From: an uncultured Propionibacterium sp.
Lineage (GTDB): Bacteria; Actinomycetota; Actinomycetes; Propionibacteriales; Propionibacteriaceae
DNA length: 64,000 bases
Assembly: GCA_938036835.1 (NCBI GenBank)
Contig: CALHWB010000052.1
Location: 62,001 to 126,000, forward strand
Reading direction: 5' to 3'
Position numbers and translations under genes: made by a program. Below the pieces are notes generated by a model. The model was not told where the DNA came from and did not search any database. It was given only the letters and a program-made list of their open reading frames with translations. This document shows positions 9,193 through 17,116 of this stretch, in pieces. Position 1 is the stretch's first letter; each line of letters starts with the position of its first letter.

Positions 9193-9918
9193 GTGAACGA
9201 TGACATCTATACCGTATCGGCCAGTGCCTACGACCTGTTCAATGCCGTGTTCCGGCCAGCTCAACTTGATGCGATAGCCCGGCTGGTGCCTTTGATCCGC
9301 CCTGACCATGGCCCGGTCCTGGATATCGGCGCTGGTTCCGGCCTGAACATCGAGACCGTTCTGGAGACCCTGCCGACAGCGCGAGTGTGCGCGCTTGAAC
9401 CAAGCCATGCCATGCGTTCGCTGGCGATGATGAGGATCGCTGCCCATCCCGAGTGGTTCGAGCGAGTGACATTGCGGCCCGAGAGCTTCCAATCCGCTCG
9501 GCTACCGGATACCGTGGGCGGGGCCATCGCGCTGGGGGTGATCGGACACTTCGACCGTACCGAACGTATCGACCTGCTGGCCGGGCTGGCGGCACGGCTT
9601 CCTCCGGGTGGCGCCGCCCTGATCGACCTGCAGGAACCTGAAACCCCCCAACGAGTGGGGCCATACGAGTTCACGGCCGCGCAAATCGGTGATCTGGGCT
9701 ATCGGTGCATCGTCGAGGGCTGGCCCGTCGATACCGAACTGATGCGCTGGACAATGACCTATCGATGTCTCGAGGAAGATCGGGTATTGCTGGAGGAAAC
9801 CGCCGGCTATGACTATCGGCATCCCTCGCCTGGGAGCTTGAGCGCCGAAGCCGATACGGCGGGACTGGCTCTGGAACGCCTGGCCGACAGCACATACTGG
9901 CTCCTGACGCGGCGTTGA
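9193..9918 (+). CDS. class I SAM-dependent methyltransferase
   Basis: Predicted cytoplasmic methyltransferase of 241 residues. GTG 9193 is preceded by an AGGGAAG ribosome site at good spacing. Motif I is VLDIGAGSGLN (about residues 36-46), followed by the acidic residue of motif II in ALEPS and an aliphatic GGAIALGVIGHFD segment; these show the Rossmann SAM-binding fold. The substrate is not evident. It follows the chelatase genes in the same direction but appears to have its own Fur-like regulated promoter, so a link to iron or tetrapyrrole metabolism is plausible but not shown. It is not obviously a BchM or CobA-type enzyme. Confidence 0.8.
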   Translation: MNDDIYTVSASAYDLFNAVFRPAQLDAIARLVPLIRPDHGPVLDIGAGSGLNIETVLETLPTARVCALEPSHAMRSLAMMRIAAHPEWFERVTLRPESFQSARLPDTVGGAIALGVIGHFDRTERIDLLAGLAARLPPGGAALIDLQEPETPQRVGPYEFTAAQIGDLGYRCIVEGWPVDTELMRWTMTYRCLEEDRVLLEETAGYDYRHPSPGSLSAEADTAGLALERLADSTYWLLTRR

Positions 9919-10062
9919 ACATGCTTCGGCGGCAATGCCGCTGCTGACTGCCCGGAAACGTCGCGAGACGCCAGTCGCCTGTACCCGGATGCCCCTATGT
10001 TCCACTGCCATCCGGCTTGACCGGGTGGTTCCAGCGGCCATTTAGCATGCGGCGGGGCCGCG

Positions 10063-10698
10063 CTACTCGACGGGATGATGCCCTAAAGGTCCTTCCCCAG
10101 GCCCCCGATGTGTCTGGGTATCGCCCAAGGAGAGAATTCCACGTGCCGCGGCCAGGCAGACGTCGTCCAGCCAGTCCGGGACCTCACCGCCGACGAATGG
10201 GCGTACCAATCCGTACGGGGACAGTCGCGTTCCCACCATCAACAGGCGGAACCCCTCGTCGGAGTCCTGCCCATAGCGTGCGGGAACGAGGGCCCGCAAA
10301 CCCGCATCCACAACGTCGTTGATCTCGGCCACCTGCTGTTGCAGGGATCCGGGCGCCTGGGCGACCAGCCGGGACTGCCGATACAGGGTTATGGCGAGGG
10401 CGTCGAGCCGATGGTCACGGCAAAACCGGGGGATATGCACGGTGGCGGCCAGCAGCGCCTCTTGAGGGTCGACCAACCCATAGGCCTCTATCAGCCCGGC
10501 ATGGAATCGCCTGATCGAACGCAGCCACAACGTGACGAACAACTCCGCACGTGAGGCGAAGCGATGGTAAATCGATCCGGTGGGCCCGCCCAGTTCGGCG
10601 GCCACCTGTGCCAAGGTGGCACTCGGCCCGTGCTCGTAGACGGTACGGGCTGCCGCGTCCACGATGTCGTCTTCGGAGAATCGGGCAGGTCTTGCCAT
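10063..10698 (-). CDS. TetR-family transcriptional regulator
   Basis: DNA-binding repressor of 211 residues. The N-terminal helix-turn-helix is clear: FSEDDIVDAAARTVYEHG, then ATLAQVAAELGGPTGSIYHRFASRAELF (about residues 8-54). The C-terminal ligand domain is not assignable to a known ligand. ATG 10698 has an AAGG ribosome site seven bases upstream. The gene is divergent from a membrane protein gene across a very short spacer packed with TTAGA half-sites, so it most likely represses itself and that neighbour. The C-terminal 15 residues are Gly/Pro/His-rich and look like an unstructured tail. Confidence 0.88.
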   Translation of the reverse strand: MARPARFSEDDIVDAAARTVYEHGPSATLAQVAAELGGPTGSIYHRFASRAELFVTLWLRSIRRFHAGLIEAYGLVDPQEALLAATVHIPRFCRDHRLDALAITLYRQSRLVAQAPGSLQQQVAEINDVVDAGLRALVPARYGQDSDEGFRLLMVGTRLSPYGLVRPFVGGEVPDWLDDVCLAAARGILSLGDTQTHRGPGEGPLGHHPVE

Positions 10699-10707
10699 AT
10701 GACTACC

Positions 10708-10755
10708 TTAGACTCTAATTTTAGAATATGCGTTTTAGATCGGTCATGCTAAAAC
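10708..10755. promoter_or_regulatory. clustered TTAGA half-sites: probable TetR operator array
   Basis: Direct and inverted copies of TTAGA fill the spacer: TTAGA-c-TCTAA (10708-10718), TCTAA-tt-TTAGA (10714-10725, sharing the middle half-site), another TTTAGA at 10734-10739, and GTTTTAG (10732-10738) paired with CTAAAAC (10749-10755). TAGAAT at 10722-10727 resembles a plus-strand -10 element. The layout suggests a repressor covering both divergent promoters. Confidence 0.6.
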
Positions 10756-11294
10756 CTCCGCAGCGTTGGGCTCTGATTGCCGCATGGGTTTCCGCATTGA
10801 GCGGGCTGGGCCCGGTGATCTGGCGGGTGCACATGCTGGTCTGGGGAGCCGGATGGGACATGGCGCCCAGCTATCGCGGCGATCCGATGCTGATCGGCTA
10901 CGTACTCGGGTTGTGCGTTATCGAGACCGCCACGAGTCTGGCGGTATTCGGGCTGGTGCGTCCGTGGGGTGAGACCTGGCCCCGGTTGCTGCCCCGTATC
11001 GGGGGACGACGGATTCCGTGCCGCTTCGTGCTCTCCGTGGCGGTTCTCGGTGCGACGGCGGTGACAATCATCTTGGCCGTGATCGGCTACGCGATCATCA
11101 TGCGGACGGCGCGGGGAATCAGCAACCCGGTGTTACAGGTCCATGGCTGGCAGCGGGGCTTCCTGCTGGCGCATTACCTGCCGTGGCCGCTGTGGCCGCT
11201 CGGTCTGTGGATCGCCATAATCGGATACGCGCGACGCTGGGGGCCAGCTCGGCCGGGCATGCCCCGGCCTCGCTCGACAACAGCCGGCGGATGA
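10746..11294 (+). CDS. small multi-pass membrane protein, TetR-linked
   Basis: Integral membrane protein of about 182 residues with four hydrophobic segments (near residues 5-27, 48-68, 97-120 and 147-165). ATG 10746 is preferred because ATG 10728 lies just one base after a TAGAAT -10-like hexamer; the upstream start would add MRFRSV. No conserved catalytic motif or known family is apparent. It is transcribed divergently from the TetR gene and shares its operator region, so it is the likely target. Regulated membrane proteins beside TetR genes often help export or tolerate a compound, but nothing in the sequence proves that here. Confidence 0.65.
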   Translation: MLKPPQRWALIAAWVSALSGLGPVIWRVHMLVWGAGWDMAPSYRGDPMLIGYVLGLCVIETATSLAVFGLVRPWGETWPRLLPRIGGRRIPCRFVLSVAVLGATAVTIILAVIGYAIIMRTARGISNPVLQVHGWQRGFLLAHYLPWPLWPLGLWIAIIGYARRWGPARPGMPRPRSTTAGG

Positions 11295-11360
11295 TCGGTT
11301 GCCGAGGCAGCGCCTCGATCATCTTGCCTAGCAAGAATACCAACCGGAGGGATAGCCGCA

Positions 11361-11948
11361 TATTGCAGCTGGGAGCAGGACCTGCCCGCTGGCGGCGTCG
11401 ACTTGGGTCCTGAAGACTACGTGCTCATGACCAGTGGATCGCTGGTGGACAACGCCGGCAACGGAGATCACCACACACCCGCCGTCGTGAACCGCGGTCC
11501 CGCCTCCGCCTGGGACCTGTGGCGGCGAATCGCGCGGAAGGATCCAAGCTTCGGGCATCCCGAGGTGTTCTGTTCCTCGATCGACGAGACGAAATGGCAG
11601 TCAGCCACCGTCACCACCCTGGATGAGCGGATCCCCGAGTATATCCGGGCGATCTGCAAGCGAGACCCATTCAGCGGACGCGTGGTCACCGGCGGGATCG
11701 TCACCGCGCGAGACTCCAGTTGGTTGAGGACAGGCCTGGAGGCCGCCTACCAGCTTCTCGACATCGAACGTGGTGTTCCCGAGGTGTTCAACTCCACCTG
11801 GGATATCCGCACGGTGCTGAACGCGGCGGTGCGGTTGCGCGACGGCAAGCAGATCGAACTGCCCCACCTGCCTCTCACGGAGAGACTCTTCGCCCGGGCG
11901 CGGGACACCGCGATCGGCAAGCTGATGATCGAGTCCGGCCTGATCTGA
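11361..11948 (+). pseudogene. decayed oleate hydratase (N-terminal truncation and internal deletion)
   Basis: The reading frame reads like the C-terminal half of oleate hydratase (MCRA/OhyA family, normally about 565-590 residues, FAD-dependent hydration of oleate). Recognisable blocks are PEDYVLMTSGSLVDN, DLWRRIARKDPSFGHPEVFCSSIDETKW, GGIVTARDSSW and the C-terminal RTGLEAAYQLLDIERGVPEVF followed by RTVLNAAVRLRDGKQIELP. About 300 N-terminal residues, including the FAD-binding glycine motif, are absent. Near base 11721 the family middle segment of roughly 100 residues is skipped, with DSSWL running straight into RTGLEAAY in frame. No good start codon exists. I judge it non-functional; the match is from memory of the family, not an alignment. 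Confidence 0.75.
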
Positions 11949-12199
11949 TCGGGGTCGCTCTCCGGCCCTCGGCGTAGCGCGCCCTTGCGGCGTCCTACGC
12001 CGAAGCGCCATGCCCGGAGACGCAGGGCTAAGACCGCATCGCCATATTGGTGGGGATTTCATGGGCGCGCAGGAACCGGTGGGTGTTCCCGCCAGAGCGG
12101 TCATGTACGTTCGCTACCGTCACCGGGACCGAGACTGTGGCTGCAGCAACTCAGCATCTTGCCCAAGGATTAGTTCATGCTGGGCAGATGACACCCTCG

Positions 12200-12273
<74 letters not shown>

Positions 12274-12492
12274 CCGGACCGGGCCGACTGGCCTGACCCG
12301 TGGGACAACGTTACCCGATCCGCCCCGGTTGGTCTAACCGGAGACACCAGGCGGGTTGGTTCGATAGGTAACAGGAATGCGGCAGGGCAACTCCACTGCC
12401 GAATCGTAAGTGCGGTGCACTCATGCCGGTCGTCTGGATCGATCGGCCTCGGAACCAGCCGGAAAAGACCCGAACAGGTTAAACCTGGTACC

Positions 12493-12520
12493 TGGTATCA
12501 CCAGCTAGCTGGTGATACCA
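12493..12520. promoter_or_regulatory. perfect 28-bp palindromic operator before padR
   Basis: Bases 12493-12520 are identical to their reverse complement (half-site TGGTATCACCAGCT). The 3' part contains TACCAT (12516-12521), a TANNNT -10 element six bases before the padR GTG. A PadR dimer bound here would occlude the promoter, the usual autoregulatory design. Confidence 0.7.
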
Positions 12521-12527
12521 TAAAGCC

Positions 12528-12860
12528 GTGGATGATATGTCGACCCAGATGCGCAAGGGCTGCCTCGAACTGGCAGTACTGGCCTTGCTCGCGGCCGAGC
12601 CGCGGTATGGGGCCGATATCGTGGACAGCCTTGCCGCGCGGCCCGGGCTGGAAGCCACCAGCGGCACCATCTATCCCCTGCTTACCAGGCTGAAGAACGC
12701 AAAACTAGTCGAAACCAGCTGGCGGGAATCCCCGGCCGGCCCACCTCGGAAGTACTACTCGCTCACCCCGGCAGGCAGACACCAACTGGCTATGCAACGT
12801 AACGCTTGGGTGAAGCTTTCCACCGCCATCGCCACACTGCTCAAGGAGGTCGAACGATGA
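12528..12860 (+). CDS. PadR-family transcriptional regulator
   Basis: Winged-helix repressor of 110 residues. The PadR core is clear: LELAVLALLAAEPRYGADIVDSLA, then SGTIYPLLTRLKNAKLVETSW and GPPRKYYSLTPAGRHQL. GTG 12528 follows the -10 element by six bases and the leader would be absent; ATG 12537 is an in-frame alternative. The stop overlaps the next gene's ATG (ATGA at 12857-12860). It heads an operon of a HAAS-like membrane protein and an ABC-2 exporter, a standard arrangement in which PadR senses a toxic compound or envelope stress and represses its own operon. Confidence 0.92.
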   Translation: MDDMSTQMRKGCLELAVLALLAAEPRYGADIVDSLAARPGLEATSGTIYPLLTRLKNAKLVETSWRESPAGPPRKYYSLTPAGRHQLAMQRNAWVKLSTAIATLLKEVER

Positions 12861-13690
12861 CCCGCTCCCCGATCGATGACTACGTCCGCGCGGTGGCCAG
12901 ACACCTGAAACTGCGCGGTGCGGCCCGTCGGCAGGCGCTGGCCGACCTGCTCGAAACCCTCACCGAGGCCGCTGTGCACGCCAGCGAACATTCCGTGATC
13001 GCCGATGTCGGGCCGGCCAGCGAGTACGCGGCCAACCTGGACGAACAGTTCGGTACTACGCAAGGTGCCCATCGAAGCATCCTCGGCATTCCGAACTCGT
13101 TCGCCCGCGGCATCGGACGCCGGATGGCGGCCACGTTCGATCCCGCCGATGAACGACTGATGATCCCCCGAATCTTCGGAGCCGGTTGGACGCTGAATAT
13201 GGGGGCGGTGGCGGTACGGTTGGGAATGCTCAGCCCGGACGACGTGGACGATGAGGTGCTGGGCGAGGCAATGGAATACCTGCCGACGGCACAGGCTGCC
13301 GGCAGTCTACCGGTGATGCTGGGGCTGATCACCGGAATCCTGTTGTGGGTTCGCCGGAAACGCACCACCCAACTCACCGGCAGATCCCAGACCGGCAATC
13401 TTATCTTTGGTCTGGCTGCCCCGGCGATTGGAGGCACCCTGCTGGCATCCGCCGGGGACGATGATCTGCCCGCCGGCCAGCGGCTCACCATGCCGGCGGT
13501 CGCTGCCGCGGTCGGCTGCATGGCAGCCGGCATCAACGCGCAACTGGCCTGCCATCCCAAGGGCAAGGCTATCGCTGTGAGCGGTCTGCTTGCCGGACTG
13601 TCGATGAATCTGCTGCTCAACTATCTGCCGGTGCGCTCTGCGCTGCTACGGCAGTGGCAGCAACTGGACGAGCGAGGTCGGCATGCCTGA
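12857..13690 (+). CDS. HAAS-type N-terminal domain membrane protein
   Basis: Membrane protein of 277 residues encoded directly after padR, with AAGGAGG upstream of ATG 12857. The first ~80 residues (YVRAVARHLKLRGAARRQALADLLETLTEAAVHA) resemble the helical HAAS/DUF1700-like domain commonly paired with PadR regulators. Several hydrophobic segments follow (about 145-160, 175-195, 215-235 and 245-262). I do not recognise a catalytic motif. It probably senses or transmits an envelope signal for the PadR-controlled exporter; that role is inferred from gene pairing. It overlaps the next gene by eight bases. Confidence 0.75.
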   Translation: MTRSPIDDYVRAVARHLKLRGAARRQALADLLETLTEAAVHASEHSVIADVGPASEYAANLDEQFGTTQGAHRSILGIPNSFARGIGRRMAATFDPADERLMIPRIFGAGWTLNMGAVAVRLGMLSPDDVDDEVLGEAMEYLPTAQAAGSLPVMLGLITGILLWVRRKRTTQLTGRSQTGNLIFGLAAPAIGGTLLASAGDDDLPAGQRLTMPAVAAAVGCMAAGINAQLACHPKGKAIAVSGLLAGLSMNLLLNYLPVRSALLRQWQQLDERGRHA

Positions 13691-13970
13691 ACTCACCACT
13701 GCCCAATGGGTCTTGATCGCCGCCCTGGGCATCGCCCAGTTCGGGCTGCTGATCGCGGGACTGGTCGCGGTGCTGCGCGCCCCAGCACAACGCCTGACCG
13801 CACCGCGGGTGGTCTGGGCGGCGATCTGCTTCGTACAGTTCATCGGCCCGGTCATCTTCTTCGTCGCCGGTCGGAAACCCGTACCCATCGAACTGCCGGA
13901 GGAAGCAGCACCACAGGGGCCGATCATCGATCGCGTGGTCACCGAGCTATACGGAGGCGGACGGCGATGA
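13683..13970 (+). CDS. PLDc_N-domain small membrane protein
   Basis: Ninety-five residues with two hydrophobic helices (about 8-28 and 42-62) separated by a short loop. The WAAICFVQFIGPVIFFVAGRK end of the second helix matches the PLDc_N domain found alone in small proteins and at the N-terminus of cardiolipin synthases. No phospholipase HKD motif is present, so it is not an enzyme by itself. It overlaps its neighbours by eight bases upstream and four bases downstream and so is part of the padR operon, often found next to ABC-2 exporter genes. Confidence 0.75.
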   Translation: MPELTTAQWVLIAALGIAQFGLLIAGLVAVLRAPAQRLTAPRVVWAAICFVQFIGPVIFFVAGRKPVPIELPEEAAPQGPIIDRVVTELYGGGRR

Positions 13971-14902
13971 CCGCAATCGAAATCCAGGGATTGGTCAAAC
14001 GATTCAAACAGCATCGGGCCCTGGATGGCCTGGATCTGCAGGTGCCAACCGGCAGCGTGTTCGGTTTCCTCGGCCCCAACGGGGCCGGCAAAACCACCAC
14101 GATCCGGATTCTGCTCGGGCTAGCCCATGCCGATGCCGGCAGCGCCCGGTTGCTCGATACCGACGCCCTAGCCCATCCCGGTGCGGCCAACCCCCAAATC
14201 GGTTATCTGCCCGATGTACCCAGCTGCTATCCGTGGATGACCGCCAGGGAATACCTGGGCTTTTGTGCCGCGCTATTCGATATCGACCGGTCAACCAGCA
14301 AACAGCGGATCGGCCTGTTGCTCGAACTGGCCGGGCTACGGGACGTCCGCACCCCGATAGGTGGCTACTCGCGAGGAATGAAACAACGCCTAGGCATCGC
14401 CCAGGCCATGATCAACGCACCCCGGTTGCTGATTCTGGACGAACCGACCTCCGCGCTTGACCCGATGGGTCGCCACGACGTGCTGGCCCTCATCGACGCG
14501 CTGCGCGGCCAAGCCACCGTCTTCTTCTCGACCCATATCCTGTCCGATGTCGAACGGGTCTGCGATCAGGTCGCCGTGCTTTCCACCGGCCGCGTCGTCG
14601 CCGCCGACCGTACCGACGCCCTCCGACAGCGCTACGGCGGTGCCCAACGCCTATACCTCGAACTGGCCGAGGATGCTGCCGGGCTGGCCGAGGCATTGCA
14701 CGGTGAACCCTGGCTGACCGGCGTGACCAGGCAGCCGGTGGGCTGGCTGCTGGACGTCACCGACCTGCCAGCCGCCGAGCACCGGATCCCGGCGATCGTC
14801 ACCGACCGCGGCTGGGGGCTGCGCCGCCTGGAGAGCACCGAGACCAGCCTTGAGGAGGTCTTCGTCCAATTGATCGAACACGAGAGCGGTGAACCCCGAT
14901 GA
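13967..14902 (+). CDS. ABC-2 type exporter ATPase
   Basis: Cytoplasmic ATPase of 311 residues. Walker A GPNGAGKTT is at 36-44, the Q-loop region YLPDVP follows, the signature is YSRGMKQRLGIAQ and Walker B is LLILDEPTSALDP; a switch His occurs in FFSTHIL. The ~85-residue C-terminal extension is typical of NatA/BcrA-type exporter ATPases. ATG 13967 overlaps the previous stop, and the stop overlaps the permease ATG (14899). With the permease it should form a membrane exporter for a drug, peptide or lipid, repressed by the PadR protein; substrate unknown. Confidence 0.9.
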   Translation: MTAIEIQGLVKRFKQHRALDGLDLQVPTGSVFGFLGPNGAGKTTTIRILLGLAHADAGSARLLDTDALAHPGAANPQIGYLPDVPSCYPWMTAREYLGFCAALFDIDRSTSKQRIGLLLELAGLRDVRTPIGGYSRGMKQRLGIAQAMINAPRLLILDEPTSALDPMGRHDVLALIDALRGQATVFFSTHILSDVERVCDQVAVLSTGRVVAADRTDALRQRYGGAQRLYLELAEDAAGLAEALHGEPWLTGVTRQPVGWLLDVTDLPAAEHRIPAIVTDRGWGLRRLESTETSLEEVFVQLIEHESGEPR

Positions 14903-15657
14903 CCGGCTATCTGCCCATGCTGCGTAAGGAACTCACCGAGATCATCCGCACCTGGCGGATCTGGTTGCTGCTGATCGCCTTCGCTCTCTTCGGTGTTGCC
15001 GATCCGATCATCGCCAGATTCACCAAACAGATCATGGCCTCGGTGGCCGGCGGCACCACACCGGTTACCATACCCGACCCGACCTATCTGGACGCCTGGG
15101 CCCAATGGACCAAGGATCTGGCCCAGCTACTGCTGGTGATCGTGATCATCCTGGCTGCCGGCTCGGTCGCCGGCGAGGTCAGTTCGGGGACGCTGACGCT
15201 GCCGTTGACCAAACCGCTGAGCCGGACGGCCTTCGTGCTGGCCAAACTGACAGCAGTGGGGTTGGCCGTGACCGGCGCCGTGGCGATCGGCACCGTGGCG
15301 GCCTGCGGGGCCACCACGGTGCTGTTCGACGGGGTGGATCTCGCCCCCGTCTGGCGGGCGGCCGGGGCCTGGCTGGTGCTGGCCCTGCTCATGATCGCCC
15401 TCACCACGGTGGCGTCCTGCCTGCTGCCCAGCACCATAGCGGCTTTCGGCATCGGATTCGGGGGCTACATCGTGCTCACCATCGTGTCGATGTGGCAACC
15501 GGCCCGGGCCTACTCACCCGCCGGGCTGCCCGAGACGGTGGGTCTGCTAGCCAGAGGCGAGGATACGTCGGCCGGCTGGCAAATCACCACCGCGGCCGGG
15601 CTCGCCCTTGGATGCGTGCTGGCGGCGATCGCGGTCTTCCGCCGCCGGGAACTGTGA
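14899..15657 (+). CDS. ABC-2 type exporter permease
   Basis: Membrane subunit of 252 residues, last gene of the padR operon. It has six hydrophobic segments, the first at about 20-36, and the NosY/ABC-2 layout: after the second helix comes EVSSGTLTLPLTKPLSRTAFVLAKL, a conserved cytoplasmic segment that contacts the ATPase. The gene ends 20 bases before the convergent der gene stop, and no clear terminator lies between them. Confidence 0.88.
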   Translation: MTGYLPMLRKELTEIIRTWRIWLLLIAFALFGVADPIIARFTKQIMASVAGGTTPVTIPDPTYLDAWAQWTKDLAQLLLVIVIILAAGSVAGEVSSGTLTLPLTKPLSRTAFVLAKLTAVGLAVTGAVAIGTVAACGATTVLFDGVDLAPVWRAAGAWLVLALLMIALTTVASCLLPSTIAAFGIGFGGYIVLTIVSMWQPARAYSPAGLPETVGLLARGEDTSAGWQITTAAGLALGCVLAAIAVFRRREL

Positions 15658-15676
15658 ACCCGCTGTCGATGGGCGA

Positions 15677-17029
15677 TCAGCGATCCCCGCGCCTGGCCCT
15701 GGCCCGCACTTCGATGTGCACCGGGCTGCCGGTGAAACCGAACTCCTCCCGCAGCCGACGCTCCACGAAGCGCCGGTACTGAGCCTCGATCTGACCCGAG
15801 GTGAACAACGCGAAGGTGGGTGGGCAGGCGTGGGCTTGCGTCCCGAACAGAATGCGCGGCTGTTTGCCGCCACGCATCGGGTGGGGATGAGCAGCGACCA
15901 CGCGTCCTAGGAAGGAGTTAAGCTGACCAGTGGCGACCCGGGTTTCCCATCCCCGCAATGCGGCATCGATCGCGACCCGCAACTTGTCTAGATTACGACC
16001 CGTCAATGCGGAGATGTTCACCGACGGTGCCCACCCCCAAGCGTTGAGATCACGCTCGATTTCCCGAGTCAACTGGCGTCGCCGATCCTCATCGGTGAGA
16101 TCCCATTTGTTGTAGGCGATCACCAGCGCCCTGCCGGCCTTCTCGATCCCGGCCAGGATCTTCAGGTCCTGCTCCGATACTGGCTCGGCGGCATCGATCA
16201 CCAGCACACAGCTTTCGGCCCGCTCGATAGCGGCCTGGGTGCGCAGCCAGGCGTAATATTCCGAACCGGACGCCTCCTTGACTCGTTTTCGGATACCGGC
16301 GGTATCGATCAACCGATAGGCCTCACCGCCGATGTTGACCAACTCATCGATTGGATCGACCGTGGTGCCCGAGACATCCGAGACCACCGCCCGGTTCCCG
16401 CCCGCCAGCTTGTTCAGCAGCGACGACTTGCCCACATTGGGTTTGCCGACAATCGCAACCCGACGCGGTCCACCGGCCTCGACCGACGCCGGGGCCTCGC
16501 TGGGTGGCAGCACGGCGAGCAGCGCATCCAGCATGTCTCCCGAACCGCGGCCGTGCAGCGCCGACACCGGGTAGGGCTCCCCCAGCCCCAGATTCCACAT
16601 GCTCGCCGCGTCAGCCTCGCTGCGCTGATCGTCCACCTTGTTAGCCACCAGCACCACCGGTTTGCGACTGCGACGCAGAACTCCGACGACGGCTTCATCC
16701 TCATCGGTGGTGCCCACCGTGGCATCCACCACCAACAGCACCGCATCGGCCAGTTGAATCGCGATTTCGGCTTGCTCGGCGATCTGGGCGACCAGTCCGG
16801 TGGCATCCGAAGCCCAACCACCGGTATCGACCAGGACAAACTCCCGGCCTGCCCATTCCGCGTCGTAGCTGACCCGGTCGCGGGTCACCCCAGGGGTGTC
16901 CTGGACGATTGCCTCCCGGCGTCCTAGAATCCGGTTCACCAAGGTTGACTTGCCCACATTCGGCCGGCCAACCACCGCCACCACCGGACGCGCGGCGGAC
17001 ACTTCCTGGATCTGTGTGGGCTCATTCAC
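15677..17029 (-). CDS. der: ribosome-associated GTPase Der (EngA)
   Basis: Double-G-domain GTPase needed for 50S ribosome assembly, 450 residues from GTG 17029 (GTG 17086 would add 19 residues with no conservation I recognise). First G domain: G1 GRPNVGKST, G3 DTGGW, G4 NKVD. Second: G1 GKPNVGKSS, G3 DTAGI, G4 NKWD. A KH-like domain fills the last ~115 residues (PSVNISALTGRNLDKL through RPRRE-like tail). It lies 87 bases downstream of cmk in the same direction, the common actinobacterial cmk-der pairing. Confidence 0.96.
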   Translation of the reverse strand: MNEPTQIQEVSAARPVVAVVGRPNVGKSTLVNRILGRREAIVQDTPGVTRDRVSYDAEWAGREFVLVDTGGWASDATGLVAQIAEQAEIAIQLADAVLLVVDATVGTTDEDEAVVGVLRRSRKPVVLVANKVDDQRSEADAASMWNLGLGEPYPVSALHGRGSGDMLDALLAVLPPSEAPASVEAGGPRRVAIVGKPNVGKSSLLNKLAGGNRAVVSDVSGTTVDPIDELVNIGGEAYRLIDTAGIRKRVKEASGSEYYAWLRTQAAIERAESCVLVIDAAEPVSEQDLKILAGIEKAGRALVIAYNKWDLTDEDRRRQLTREIERDLNAWGWAPSVNISALTGRNLDKLRVAIDAALRGWETRVATGQLNSFLGRVVAAHPHPMRGGKQPRILFGTQAHACPPTFALFTSGQIEAQYRRFVERRLREEFGFTGSPVHIEVRARARRGDR

Positions 17030-17116
17030 GCCCACCCACGCTACCCGACTTGCCCGCGAGGCCGGGATCCGCCGCAGGCGACCCACCCCTAGCGGTGGGC
17101 GGAATCGAGTAGCACA

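Noticed and set aside
11970..12002. CGGCGTAG / CTACGCCG inverted repeat after the oleate hydratase relic
   Set aside because: The loop is 17 bases and no T-run follows, so it is not a convincing terminator.
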